From the NCBI RefSeq assembly GCF_028471905.1, contig NZ_CP116902.1, positions 246,501-310,500 on the forward strand: a stretch of 64,000 nt of DNA, read 5' to 3'. A model generated the notes under the pieces. It saw only the letters and a list, made by a program, of their open reading frames with translations, searched no databases and was not told the origin of the DNA. Source of the DNA: Aneurinibacillus uraniidurans. GTDB lineage: Bacteria > Bacillota > Bacilli > Aneurinibacillales > Aneurinibacillaceae. Of the stretch, positions 1 to 7,818 are shown one piece after another (positions within the stretch are counted from its first letter, which is position 1; every line of letters begins with the position of its first letter). The position numbers and the translations under genes are program-made.

Positions 1-216
1 CCAGAACTCTCGGCAGATATCATTGATCATGGAATCATGCTGACAGGTGGAGGCGCACAGCTGCACGGACTTGATCGTCTGCTAGCAGAAGAGTTGAAAG
101 TGCCGGTAATGATCGCCGAACAACCGATGGCCTGCGTAGCAGTAGGAACGGGCCTTATGCTGGAAAATCTGGACAAGTCTCCCCAGAATAGGAGAAAGAA
201 AAAGATTTTTTCATAG
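1..216 (+). CDS. mbl: Mbl/MreB-like rod-shape protein, C-terminal fragment
   Basis: Open frame from the first base to a TAG stop, 71 codons, so the 5' part lies outside the window. The fragment carries the MreB/actin-fold C-terminal signature [15 protein letters not shown] and then [19 protein letters not shown], which forms part of the nucleotide site in MreB-family proteins. The tail is basic (RRKKK). These proteins polymerise under the membrane and guide side-wall peptidoglycan synthesis. In B. subtilis mbl lies directly upstream of flhO-flhP, exactly as here, so Mbl is preferred over MreB or MreBH; the paralogue choice rests on context. Confidence 0.88.
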   Translation, partial: PELSADIIDHGIMLTGGGAQLHGLDRLLAEELKVPVMIAEQPMACVAVGTGLMLENLDKSPQNRRKKKIFS

Positions 217-234
217 AGTTTAGTCTGCTATAAT
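206..234 (+). promoter_or_regulatory. putative extended -10 promoter for flhO-flhP
   Basis: TGCTATAAT at 226-234 is a perfect TATAAT with an extended TG element. The -35 region 17 bases upstream is only a T-rich stretch overlapping the mbl stop. It would let flhOP be transcribed apart from mbl. No transcript data; sequence match only. Confidence 0.4.
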
Positions 235-299
235 AAATACAAATAGAACCACTTCCTTTTTTTGCCTAACATGTATCTTATGAAAGTAAGGTGAGAGCT

Positions 300-1187
300 A
301 TGTTGCGCGGTTTAGACGCTGCAGCGTCCGGGATGATTGCGAATCAGGCGCGTCAGGACGCATTAACGAACAATCTTGCGAACGTGAATACGCCAGGTTA
401 CAAAACAGATAACGCAGCATTTCGCTCGTTTCCGGAAGTGTTAATTGAGCGCATTCGGGATACGGGTGGTGGTGCGATGGAAGGGCTTGGTGCCAAACAG
501 GTTCTTGGTCAGATTACACATGGGGTGTACAATCAAGAACTCGTGCCGAATTTTGCGCAGGGCGATGCGTACGAAACGGAAGACCCACTGAATTTTTCAC
601 TGGAAGACGGGATGCTTGCTCCGCAGGTGATTGATGGTCGAAGCGTCCAGCCGCGTACATTTTTTAAGGTACAGAAGCCAGGTGAGAACGGTGGAGCACC
701 AGAAATTTTCTACACGCGAAGCGGGAACTGGAAGATGAATGCGGCCGGATATTTGGCTACACCGGAAGGATACCAGGTGCTTGACGCCAATAACCAGCCG
801 ATTAATGTGCGGGCACTACTTGGTACGCAGCCGCTGTCGAAGAAGACGCTTGTTGTCACCCCTCAGGGTCAGCTAACAGCACCGCTCAGTCCAGGATCAC
901 AGCCGGTGCAGCTTGGGCTTGTACGGGTGGATAATCCAGCGCTTACCATGGTGAAAGAGGCGGATACCACGTTCCGTTACACAGGAGCAGGCCAGCCAGT
1001 CGCATTTAATCCGGTGCGTGATACTGCTGTTTCCATCAGACAGGGTTATCTGGAGCGTTCCAATGTGGATGCGGGTCGTACAATGATGGATATGATGAAT
1101 GTGATTCGCAGCTATGAGGCGAATCAGAAAGTGCTGAGTGCCTATGATACAACACTGCAGAAGCTGGCTGAAGTGGCACGAGTATAA
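300..1187 (+). CDS. flhO: flagellar hook-basal body protein FlhO (FlgF/FlgG-type rod protein)
   Basis: 295-residue axial flagellar protein. The N-terminus carries the bacterial flagellar rod motif (ASGMIANQARQDALTNNLAN followed by VNTPGYK), and the C-terminus has the matching SYEANQKVLSAYDTTLQKL helix that pairs with it in rod and hook subunits; the middle is a FlgE/F/G-like beta domain. The ATG at 300 is chosen over an upstream in-frame GTG at 291 because AAGGTGA sits 7-8 bases before it and family members begin MLRGL. It forms an operon with flhP, 18 bases downstream. In B. subtilis FlhO and FlhP are distal-rod or rod-like proteins needed for hook assembly. Confidence 0.93.
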   Translation: MLRGLDAAASGMIANQARQDALTNNLANVNTPGYKTDNAAFRSFPEVLIERIRDTGGGAMEGLGAKQVLGQITHGVYNQELVPNFAQGDAYETEDPLNFSLEDGMLAPQVIDGRSVQPRTFFKVQKPGENGGAPEIFYTRSGNWKMNAAGYLATPEGYQVLDANNQPINVRALLGTQPLSKKTLVVTPQGQLTAPLSPGSQPVQLGLVRVDNPALTMVKEADTTFRYTGAGQPVAFNPVRDTAVSIRQGYLERSNVDAGRTMMDMMNVIRSYEANQKVLSAYDTTLQKLAEVARV

Positions 1188-1205
1188 GGGCTGGAGGAGT
1201 AAACG

Positions 1206-2066
1206 ATGAATCACGCGATGATCAATTCTGCATCCGGCGTGCGGGCGATGCAACTGCGCGTCGATACGATTGCGAACAATCTGGCGAATTCAGATACGGT
1301 GGGCTTCAAGTCGAGTGATACCACGTTCGCTGCGATGTTGACACGTAATTTGAATAATCAGCCGTATACAGAGTATGAGCAGGGGCGTCAGACCCCGTAC
1401 GGAATTCGTCCTGGATTTGGTGCCAAAGAAGCGCTTCAGGTTGTGGATTATAAACAGGGCGCGATGAAGCAGACGGATTCTCCGACAGATTTGTTTCTAC
1501 AGGGAGAAGAAGCGTTTTTCCGTGTGCAGCGAGCTGGTGTAAACGGGCGTCCGAATGAGACATATTTTACGAGAGCAGGTAATTTCTCGACGCTGCCGAC
1601 AGCGAATGGGCAGCTTGCTCTGCTGACGGCTCAGGGAGATGCTGTAATGGATACAGCGGGTCGGCCAGTTCAGATCCCGTCTAATGCCACTAACTTTACA
1701 GTGAATAAAGATGGACAGATTGTATATCGATTGAATGGTGTGGAGACACAAGGTCAGCGTATCGGCATTTATACGGTCCAGAACTTGAATATTTTGAATC
1801 CGGCTGGTGAAAATTACTACCGTATACCGGTTGAGCAAATAGGTGGCAATGCACAGTGGACAGATTATGCTCGATTGGCGAACGGTGGGGCCACCCTGCC
1901 AGATGGTGTAGGGATTCAGCAGAAAGCGTTGGAAGCTTCTAATGTCGATCTACGCAAAGAGATGACGATGCTGATTGAAGCACAGCGCAGCTTACAGTTT
2001 AATGCCCGGGCCATTTCTTACAATGACCAAATGTCAGATATTACAAATCGGATTTATAAGGGTTGA
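1206..2066 (+). CDS. flhP: flagellar hook-basal body protein FlhP (FlgG-type distal rod protein)
   Basis: 286 residues. N-terminal rod motif IANNLANSDTVGFKSSDT and C-terminal QRSLQFNARAISYNDQMSDI are the two conserved helices of FlgG/FlhP proteins. The ribosome site GGAGGAG lies just before the ATG. It sits 18 bases after flhO and its stop is followed almost at once by the start of the next small gene, so the three are likely co-transcribed to the terminator at 2307-2343. Expected role: distal rod subunit of the flagellar basal body, exported by the flagellar type III system. Confidence 0.93.
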   Translation: MNHAMINSASGVRAMQLRVDTIANNLANSDTVGFKSSDTTFAAMLTRNLNNQPYTEYEQGRQTPYGIRPGFGAKEALQVVDYKQGAMKQTDSPTDLFLQGEEAFFRVQRAGVNGRPNETYFTRAGNFSTLPTANGQLALLTAQGDAVMDTAGRPVQIPSNATNFTVNKDGQIVYRLNGVETQGQRIGIYTVQNLNILNPAGENYYRIPVEQIGGNAQWTDYARLANGGATLPDGVGIQQKALEASNVDLRKEMTMLIEAQRSLQFNARAISYNDQMSDITNRIYKG

Positions 2067-2067
2067 T

Positions 2068-2319
2068 ATGATGCCAGAACAAAGCAGGCCATCAGGAGCT
2101 TCGACAGCGCAGGCCCGGCAAGCAAGTGCGGCACCGCAGCGTAAGAAACGTCGGGACTACGCTCCGCTGCTCGCACGAATTATGCTCATTCCCTTTTTGT
2201 TGCTTATTGCACTGGTTGCGGGAGCGATTACGGGCTATAGCATTTTGGGAAAAGGGTCTGCAGTAGATGTATTTGATCTGCACACCTGGAAACATATGTA
2301 TGATTTAGTGTTCAGTTAA
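2068..2319 (+). CDS. EpuA-like small membrane protein (often labelled RNA polymerase subunit beta)
   Basis: 83 residues. A Pro/Ala/Gln-rich basic N-terminus with an RKKRR cluster is followed by one transmembrane segment (about 35-58), then a short extracytoplasmic tail with DVFDLHTWKHMYDLV. This layout matches the EpuA family (PF11772) of Firmicutes, whose members are commonly mislabelled DNA-directed RNA polymerase subunit beta; there is no RpoB homology. Start: tandem ATGs at 2068 and 2071 with AAGGG a few bases upstream, one base after the flhP stop. A longer reading frame beginning inside flhP is unlikely to be used. Function unknown; EpuA was first described next to pneumococcal choline-uptake genes. 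Confidence 0.75.
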   Translation: MMPEQSRPSGASTAQARQASAAPQRKKRRDYAPLLARIMLIPFLLLIALVAGAITGYSILGKGSAVDVFDLHTWKHMYDLVFS

Positions 2320-2343
2320 GCTGGAACACTTTTCTTTTTTTTT
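2307..2343 (+). terminator. intrinsic terminator of the flhOP operon
   Basis: AGTGTTC (2307-2313) pairs with GAACACT (2324-2330), with an inner CAG/CTG, followed by a T-rich run. The left arm overlaps the last codons of the EpuA-like gene. Confidence 0.8.
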
Positions 2344-2393
2344 ACTTATATCTTTCTAAATATTTCTATAAGGACTTTTACCAGAAGGGTTGG

Positions 2394-2897
2394 ATGAAAA
2401 TGGAGAGAGAGAAACAGCGCGAACTGCTCCATATTCTGGAGGAAAATGGGCGGCGTTCCGCAGAAACAATTGCAACAATGCTTGGTACATCGATTGAAGA
2501 AGTGAAGGAAACGATCGAAAAGCTGGAGAAGGAAAAAATTATTATTAAGTATCCAGCGATTGTGAACTGGGAGAAAGTTGACGAAAATGATCTCGTAACA
2601 GCTATGATTGATGTGAAAGTAACACCGAAGCGTGAAGTAGGTTTCGACGAAATTGCCGAACGCATCTACCGTTTTCCAGAAGTACAATCGGTATATTTAA
2701 TGTCTGGTGCGTATGACTTATCGGTTGTAATCGAAGGGAAAACAATGCGCCAGGTTGCTCAGTTCGTATCCGAGAAGCTGTCAGCTCTTGATTCCGTTAT
2801 TTCCACAACAACACACTTCATTCTCAAAAAATACAAACACGATGGTGTAATTCTTGAGAAGCCAGAAGATGACAAAAGGATGGTTGTAACCCCATGA
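2394..2897 (+). CDS. alaR: Lrp/AsnC-family regulator, AlaR-like
   Basis: 167 residues. N-terminal winged helix-turn-helix (about 8-55: LLHILEENGRRSAETIATML, then SIEEVKETIEKLEKE) and C-terminal RAM/AsnC ligand-binding domain (about 70-150, including FPEVQSVYLMSGAYDLSVVIEG). ATG at 2394 follows AGAAGGG; ATG at 2400 is an alternative. Its stop overlaps the start of the aminotransferase gene in an ATGA junction, so the two are translationally coupled. B. subtilis alaR-alaT (yugG-yugH) has the same pair, in which the AsnC-type regulator controls the alanine transaminase. The specific effector is inferred from that pairing. Confidence 0.85.
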   Translation: MKMEREKQRELLHILEENGRRSAETIATMLGTSIEEVKETIEKLEKEKIIIKYPAIVNWEKVDENDLVTAMIDVKVTPKREVGFDEIAERIYRFPEVQSVYLMSGAYDLSVVIEGKTMRQVAQFVSEKLSALDSVISTTTHFILKKYKHDGVILEKPEDDKRMVVTP

Positions 2898-4075
2898 GTA
2901 TGCAGCAGATGACGACCAACCAGAGATTATCCCGTACCATTCAGCAGATCCCGCCGTCTGGTATTCGCCGCTTTTTCGAGCTGGCATCTTCCATGGAAGG
3001 GGTCGTGTCACTTGGTGTAGGGGAGCCGGATTTTGTAACCCCATGGCACATGCGGGAAGCTGCGATTACGTCGCTTGAACGCGGCTATACTGCTTATACG
3101 TCGAATAGCGGGATGTATGAGCTGCGCGAAGAAATCTGTCGGTATTTGTCCTCTTCATTCGGTGTCGGCTACAATCCGAATAACGAAGTATTGATTACCG
3201 TCGGAGCAAGTGAAGGCATCGATATCGCGTTGCGTGCCTTGCTTGACCCGGGTGATGAAGTACTCGTTGTAGAGCCGTGTTACGTATCGTATGATCCGGT
3301 CGTTCGCCTTGCAGGGGGCGTGCCGGTAGCGGTCCGCACCTCGCTTGAGGATCAGTTCAAGCTAACACCAGAGCAGCTCGAAGCACAGATTACAGACCGG
3401 ACTAAGGCGATCATTTTCTGCTTCCCGAACAACCCAACTGGCTCAATTATGACAAAAGAAGAGCTGAACGCATTAGCGCGGGTAATTGAGAAGCATGATC
3501 TGATTGTGATTTCAGATGAAATTTATGCAGAACTCACGTATGACACAGATCATACAAGCTTCGCTTCACTTCCGGGGATGAAAGATCGGACGATTCTATT
3601 GTCCGGTTTCTCTAAAGCTTTCGCAATGACCGGCTGGCGTATCGGGTACGCAGCAGGGCCAGAAGATATTATTCAGGCGATGGTCAAAATTCACCAGTAT
3701 ACGATGCTATGCGCACCGATTATGGGGCAGGTAGCGGCTCTTGAAGCATTGCGCCATGGAATGGATGAGAAAGATCGCATGGTAGAAAGCTACCGTCAGC
3801 GTCGCAACTACATTGTCAAAGCATTCGAGCAGATCGGATTGACCTGTCACAAGCCGGAAGGGGCATTTTATGCGTTCCCATCGATTGCGTCATCCGGTAT
3901 GACGGCAGAAGACTTCGCAGAGAAGCTGATTCTGGAGCAAAAAGTGGCGGTTGTGCCAGGAGGCGTATTCGGGGATGGCGGTGCGCTGCACATCCGTTGT
4001 TCATATGCGACATCGATGGAGAATTTAGAGATTGCGATTGAGCGGATCGATCAGTTTTTACAGAAGCATAAATAA
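2894..4075 (+). CDS. alaT: class I PLP aminotransferase, AlaT-like
   Basis: 393 residues, normal length for fold-type I aminotransferases of the aspartate aminotransferase superfamily. Seen in the sequence: VTVGASEGIDIAL region binding the PLP phosphate, FCFPNNPTGS, the DEIYAEL aspartate that contacts the pyridine nitrogen, and SGFSKAFAMTGWRIGY with the Schiff-base lysine at about residue 241. The conserved arginine near the C-terminus is in HIRCSYA. Likely reaction is a glutamate-dependent transamination, alanine/pyruvate by analogy with B. subtilis AlaT; older annotations would call it PatA-like. Coupled to alaR by an ATGA overlap. Confidence 0.87.
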   Translation: MSMQQMTTNQRLSRTIQQIPPSGIRRFFELASSMEGVVSLGVGEPDFVTPWHMREAAITSLERGYTAYTSNSGMYELREEICRYLSSSFGVGYNPNNEVLITVGASEGIDIALRALLDPGDEVLVVEPCYVSYDPVVRLAGGVPVAVRTSLEDQFKLTPEQLEAQITDRTKAIIFCFPNNPTGSIMTKEELNALARVIEKHDLIVISDEIYAELTYDTDHTSFASLPGMKDRTILLSGFSKAFAMTGWRIGYAAGPEDIIQAMVKIHQYTMLCAPIMGQVAALEALRHGMDEKDRMVESYRQRRNYIVKAFEQIGLTCHKPEGAFYAFPSIASSGMTAEDFAEKLILEQKVAVVPGGVFGDGGALHIRCSYATSMENLEIAIERIDQFLQKHK

Positions 4076-4108
4076 GCGAGACGAATGAACGCGATTTTGC
4101 ATTTATGT

Positions 4109-4137
4109 TTGTACTTTTGGGTAATCTGATATAAAAT
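4109..4137 (+). promoter_or_regulatory. putative sigma-A promoter upstream of the TagA-like gene
   Basis: TTGTAC (4109-4114), 17-base spacer, TAAAAT (4132-4137). It lies after the alaT stop and immediately before a hairpin that looks like the alaT terminator, so a transcript would begin within the hairpin. Confidence 0.4.
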
Positions 4138-4140
4138 GAA

Positions 4141-4174
4141 GGCGGTACAGATTGTTCTGTGCCGTCTTATTTTG
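4141..4174 (+). terminator. intrinsic terminator of alaRT
   Basis: GGCGGTACAGA (4141-4151) pairs with TCTGTGCCGTC (4156-4166) through two G-U pairs, with a 4-base loop, followed by TTATTTTG. The T-run is short. Confidence 0.7.
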
Positions 4175-4196
4175 TATGTGAAGCGTGAAGCAAAGA

Positions 4197-4958
4197 ATGG
4201 ATGATTCAATCATGACTATACAGAAGCGGGTACGAATTCTGCAGGTGCCGTTCCTTTCGATGACGCGTCAGGAAACCGCAGACTATCTGGCCCAACGCAT
4301 TCAGCAGGAAGACCGAATGCAGGTTGTAACAGCGAACCCGGAGATTGTGATGCTCGGGCGCGAGAATCCGTCTTATATGAACCTACTGCAGCAGGCAGAT
4401 GTGATTACACCAGACGGGATTGGAGTGGTACTGGCCTCCCGCTGGATCGGGGAGCCACTTCCCGAGCGCGTGGCAGGCTATGAATTGCTGCATACGTTGA
4501 TGGAGCATGCCAATGAGCATGGCTGGAGGTATGTACTCGTCGGGGCGTCTCCTGCATCGTGCACAGGAGCAGCGGAAACACTACAAAGAATGTATCCACA
4601 GGCGCACTGTGCAGGTCATTTTGACGGGTATTTCACACCGGAGCAGGAAGCCGATATTCTCGCAAGCATTCGAGAGGCCAGACCGGAGCTTCTGTTTGTA
4701 GGGTTAGGAGCGCCGCGTCAGGAAGAATGGATTGCTCGCCATCTCGCAACATTGCCGGTTAATCTCGCAATGGGTGTCGGGGGGAGTCTGGACGTGCTGT
4801 CCGGTACAGTAGCACGTGCACCAGAGATATGGCAGAAGCTGAATTTGGAATGGTTATACCGCCTGCTTTCTCAGCCGAAGCGGTGGAGAAGACAGCTGTT
4901 GCTGCCGAAGTTCGCTTTATCGGTGCTGTGGAATCAGGTCATACTACGCAAGAAATAA
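4197..4958 (+). CDS. WecG/TagA/CpsF-family glycosyltransferase
   Basis: About 253 residues, GT26 family. Recognisable blocks: VVTANPEIVMLGRENP, DVITPDGIGVVLASRW (the conserved DG..V motif), VGASPASC, FVGLGAPRQEEWIARH and MGVGGSLDVLSGTVARAP. B. subtilis TagA adds ManNAc to lipid-linked GlcNAc in teichoic acid linkage-unit synthesis. The next gene is a TagO-type enzyme, which makes that acceptor, so the same linkage-unit role is plausible; capsule or secondary wall polymer synthesis is the alternative. The start is uncertain: GTG 4185, ATG 4197 and ATG 4212 all have weak ribosome sites. Confidence 0.85.
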   Translation: MDDSIMTIQKRVRILQVPFLSMTRQETADYLAQRIQQEDRMQVVTANPEIVMLGRENPSYMNLLQQADVITPDGIGVVLASRWIGEPLPERVAGYELLHTLMEHANEHGWRYVLVGASPASCTGAAETLQRMYPQAHCAGHFDGYFTPEQEADILASIREARPELLFVGLGAPRQEEWIARHLATLPVNLAMGVGGSLDVLSGTVARAPEIWQKLNLEWLYRLLSQPKRWRRQLLLPKFALSVLWNQVILRKK

Positions 4959-4992
4959 ACGTAGAAATTTAAATAGTACAAGGAGAGGGACC

Positions 4993-6069
4993 ATGGAGAG
5001 TTACATGGATTATCTGAACGGACTGTACGGGTTTATTGCCGCGCTTGTCGTGACGGTTGTTGCAACTCCGCTTGTGAAAGCTTTTGCGATCCGTATCGGC
5101 GCCGTAGATAAACCCAATCATCGCAAAGTTCACCAGCGATTGATGCCGCGCCTTGGTGGTCTGGCGATCTATATTGGTTTTGCACTAGCCTATATGTTTT
5201 TCATCCCTTCATCTAAAGAAACATTTGGCATCTTTCTGGGCGGCAGTATTATCGTCCTCGTCGGTGCTTTGGATGATCGGTTTGAATTGTCTCCGAAGGT
5301 AAAATTATTAGGACAAATTATCGCCGCACTTGTCGTTGTATGGTACGGGCTGCGGATTGAATTTATTAACTTGCCGTTTGAAGGCACACTTAATTTTGAC
5401 TGGATTGCGATTCCGATCACGATTCTCTGGATGATTGGGATTACGAACGCGGTTAACTTGATTGATGGTCTAGATGGTTTGGCTGCCGGTGTATCCGGTA
5501 TTGCGACGGCTGCAATGATGATCATGGCCCTGATTATGGGCAACACGATCGTTGCGATTTACTGTATGATTCTACTGGGTGGGATTATCGGCTTCCTGTT
5601 CTATAATTTCCATCCGGCGAAGATTTTTATGGGTGATACCGGGGCGTTGTTTCTTGGCTTTAACCTGGCGGCGCTTTCGATTATGGGCTTTAAGTATGTG
5701 ACGCTGTTCTCGATTATCCCAATTTTGATTCTTGGGGTTCCGCTTTCTGATACGGCATTTGCGATGCTGCGACGCTTCTTGAACAAGAAGCCGATCTCGG
5801 TTGCGGATAAGGAGCACCTGCATCACTGCTTGCTTGCCCTTGGCTTGTCGCACCGCAATACGGTGCTTGTCATTTATGGCATCAGCATTATGTTTGCAAC
5901 AGCGGCCATTGTTTTCTCGCAGTCAACGCTGTGGGGGGCGGGCCTGCTTATTGCGACGCTGCTGTTTGTACTGCAACTTGGGGCCGAGTTGATCGGCTGG
6001 CTGGGTGAGAAGAAGAAGCCGCTGCTGAATACGGCGCGGAGAATCCGGCAGATGAGAGCGGGTAAGTAA
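4993..6069 (+). CDS. tagO: undecaprenyl-phosphate GlcNAc-1-phosphate transferase (TagO/WecA type)
   Basis: 358-residue polytopic membrane enzyme of the MraY/WecA family, about 10-11 hydrophobic segments. Motifs: ALDDRFEL (Mg-binding aspartates), NAVNLIDGLDGLAAG, FYNFHPAKIFMGDTGALFLG and the KEHLHHCLL histidine motif typical of WecA/TagO rather than MraY. It transfers GlcNAc-1-phosphate to undecaprenyl phosphate and so starts wall teichoic acid or other wall-polymer synthesis. ATG 4993 follows AAGGAGAGG. It sits 34 bases after the TagA-like gene and ends at a terminator. Confidence 0.92.
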   Translation: MESYMDYLNGLYGFIAALVVTVVATPLVKAFAIRIGAVDKPNHRKVHQRLMPRLGGLAIYIGFALAYMFFIPSSKETFGIFLGGSIIVLVGALDDRFELSPKVKLLGQIIAALVVVWYGLRIEFINLPFEGTLNFDWIAIPITILWMIGITNAVNLIDGLDGLAAGVSGIATAAMMIMALIMGNTIVAIYCMILLGGIIGFLFYNFHPAKIFMGDTGALFLGFNLAALSIMGFKYVTLFSIIPILILGVPLSDTAFAMLRRFLNKKPISVADKEHLHHCLLALGLSHRNTVLVIYGISIMFATAAIVFSQSTLWGAGLLIATLLFVLQLGAELIGWLGEKKKPLLNTARRIRQMRAGK

Positions 6070-6075
6070 ATATGC

Positions 6076-6113
6076 AAAAAAACACCGTGCACTTTTTGCA
6101 GGGTGTTTTTTTT
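6076..6113 (+). terminator. intrinsic terminator after tagO
   Basis: AACACCGTGCA and TGCAGGGTGTT arms, apart from a central bulge, enclose a CTTTT loop and are followed by a run of Ts. The VanZ-like gene starts 20 bases further on, so some read-through is possible. Confidence 0.85.
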
Positions 6114-6133
6114 GTGCAAGGGAGACGGATAAG

Positions 6134-6607
6134 ATGAGAAAACGATGGATTGTAGTGGGGGTGGCGGTGATGATTGCTGTTATTTTTGTGTCATCGTCTA
6201 TTCCGTATGATAAGCAAAACATTCAACCGCTGCTGGCACGCTTAGTGAATCAAGATCTGGTGACGCGCTGGTTTGGCTGGGTGAATTTTATGTATGGAAC
6301 GAGAGAGATTAGTATTGCGCATGTAGGGGTTCCGGCTTTTTTGGAGTTTTTTATCCGCAAGGCGGCACATCTGATCTCGTATGCGTTTCTTGGTTATCTG
6401 GTCAGTCGTTTGCTGGGAGTGGTACGAGTATACGGATGGAAGAATGTGCTCTGTGCGATTGGGCTAGCTGTCCTGTATGCGGCATCGGATGAGATTCACC
6501 AGATGTTTACCCCTCATCGTCAGGGGACGCCGATTGATGTGTGTCTGGATGCGTGTGGGGCGGCTGTTGGGGTGTGGCTGGCATGGAAGCGGGTAAATCA
6601 CAGGTAG
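6134..6607 (+). CDS. VanZ-like family membrane protein
   Basis: 157 residues with four predicted transmembrane segments (about 5-20, 71-90, 98-118, 132-150). The family signature is clear: FFIRKAAHLISYAFLGYL, AASDEIHQMFTPHRQGTP and IDVCLDACGAAVGV, with the conserved HxxxY/F and DE.HQ...R.G...D residues. VanZ confers low-level teicoplanin resistance by an unknown mechanism; most homologues are housekeeping envelope proteins of unknown function. The start has GGGAGACGG upstream. It follows tagO across a terminator. Confidence 0.85.
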   Translation: MRKRWIVVGVAVMIAVIFVSSSIPYDKQNIQPLLARLVNQDLVTRWFGWVNFMYGTREISIAHVGVPAFLEFFIRKAAHLISYAFLGYLVSRLLGVVRVYGWKNVLCAIGLAVLYAASDEIHQMFTPHRQGTPIDVCLDACGAAVGVWLAWKRVNHR

Positions 6608-6895
6608 AGATTCTTCTGCTAGAATGCCTCGCTTCGTGCTGTACAAAAAGAAATAGACACCCCTGAATTTTAGAGGGACAGAAGGAGATCTATTTCCCAT
6701 AAGTAAATCCAATGAGTTAACCCCTTGAGGGTGGTTTGTTTGTAAATTGACCGTCTGGTGTTGGCGCATCAGGTGGTCAATTTTATTTTGTCGGTTTACA
6801 ACATTAGTACCCACATTCCGCATGTCTAAAATTGCGGAAAAATCTTTTCTGCCTTTTACAACACTTTCTAAATAAATGGGCAACTCAAAGCTAGC
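6608..6895. other. gene-free stretch with remnants between VanZ-like gene and decayed transposase
   Basis: No supportable gene. It holds a strong hairpin at 6744-6783 (described separately) and a longer imperfect inverted repeat, GAAATAGA near 6650 against TCTATTTC near 6691, around a block rich in AC/GT that resembles an insertion-sequence end. A minus-strand open frame of 139 codons crosses it, but shows no family resemblance and lacks a ribosome site. Confidence 0.4.
6744..6783. terminator. perfect 9-bp hairpin, probable terminator
   Basis: AAATTGACC (6744-6752) pairs exactly with GGTCAATTT (6775-6783); the inner CTGGTG/CATCAG also pairs. On the plus strand TTTTATTTT follows. It could end transcription from the VanZ side or mark the edge of the decayed insertion element. 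Confidence 0.5.
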
Positions 6896-7420
6896 TCATC
6901 GAACCATATCATAGGCTTGTGGATGTGTAGGTTCGGGAAGAATCCGGTTCCCGTCCACGATCAAAAGACAGATCGTATATAATACTTCAAAAATGGTTTG
7001 AAGTGTGGGAACTTTTGTTTTCTTTTTCCTAGGTAAATGTAATGATTTATCATGTTTTGTAAGTGTCCTTGAACACGATATTCCAGATACGATCCTAGTA
7101 ATAGTACAAGGGAAAATACATAATGTAAACCTTATTTTTATGTGGCTAAGCTAATTTTAATTTGTTTCAAATCTCGTTGTTTATCTTTACTATAACCGTA
7201 GACGGCTGGGTATATCTAGTTTTTGTTCATAGGTACCCTGTACAGATTTTGATGTTGTATCTAAATGAACATGTAAAATCGTCAGATAGTGCGCACGTAA
7301 TAATTCTAATGAAATCAAGCTGATGATTTTCTAAAGAATTTTAGCGGTGTGACATAATGAAAAAGCAAGAGGAACTGCACCAACACGAACAATATGAGAG
7401 ATCTTAGAGCGAGTAGACAT
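6896..7420 (-). pseudogene. decayed IS1634/IS4-type transposase
   Basis: On the minus strand an ATG at 7420 with GGAGGGTTG upstream starts MSTRSKISHIVRVGAVPL but stops after 25 codons. Further along, in other frames, come LTILHVHLDTTSKSVQGTY (the DTTS block around the first catalytic aspartate of IS1634-type enzymes) and, near the end, RKKKTKVPTLQTIFEVLY, then LIVDGNRILPEP and a stop at 6896. The order fits an IS1634-family transposase reduced from about 500-560 to about 170 codons by deletions and frameshifts. The DDE core is largely missing, so it cannot be active. Assignment is from motif order and was not searched against a database. Confidence 0.65.
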
Positions 7421-7818
7421 AAATCAACCCTCCACAAAAATAATCTTGTGTAAAGAAGATTCGTTGTTCATAAATGAATCCCTTTTCACCTTTGGTGAAA
7501 TATAATTATCCATTAATTAATATGTGGAATGCGAGTTCTAATTCCATTTTATCTACTTTAAATACTCAACGTGCGTTCCCATAAGCAACGCAAAAAAGAG
7601 TGGAGTATAGTCACTCACCCTCATAATTACTAAATATTAAAATACCTTAATTTGCAAAAAAAATGATACATAAGGTTTCATGTTTCTAAAATTTGCATCA
7701 AAGAACAGTTGTATTAGGACATAGAAAATAGTGCTTTAGTAGTTTTTGAATGTTGTGTATTTTCTTACTACTGTGTAGCATAATATTCATTTTGTAATCT
7801 AATAAATAATTTGTTATA
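7421..7818. other. AT-rich intergenic stretch before the acyltransferase
   Basis: No gene seen. A small hairpin TTTCACC-TTT-GGTGAAA (7484-7500) lies upstream of the decayed transposase and may belong to its end. The rest is AT-rich, with stop codons in all frames. A TAGCATAAT-like -10 near 7778-7788 could serve the acyltransferase, but no convincing -35 is present. Confidence 0.4.

Noticed and set aside
6464-6883. 139-codon minus-strand frame after the VanZ-like gene
   Set aside because: Overlaps the VanZ-like gene, lacks a ribosome site and any family pattern; probably part of the decayed element region.
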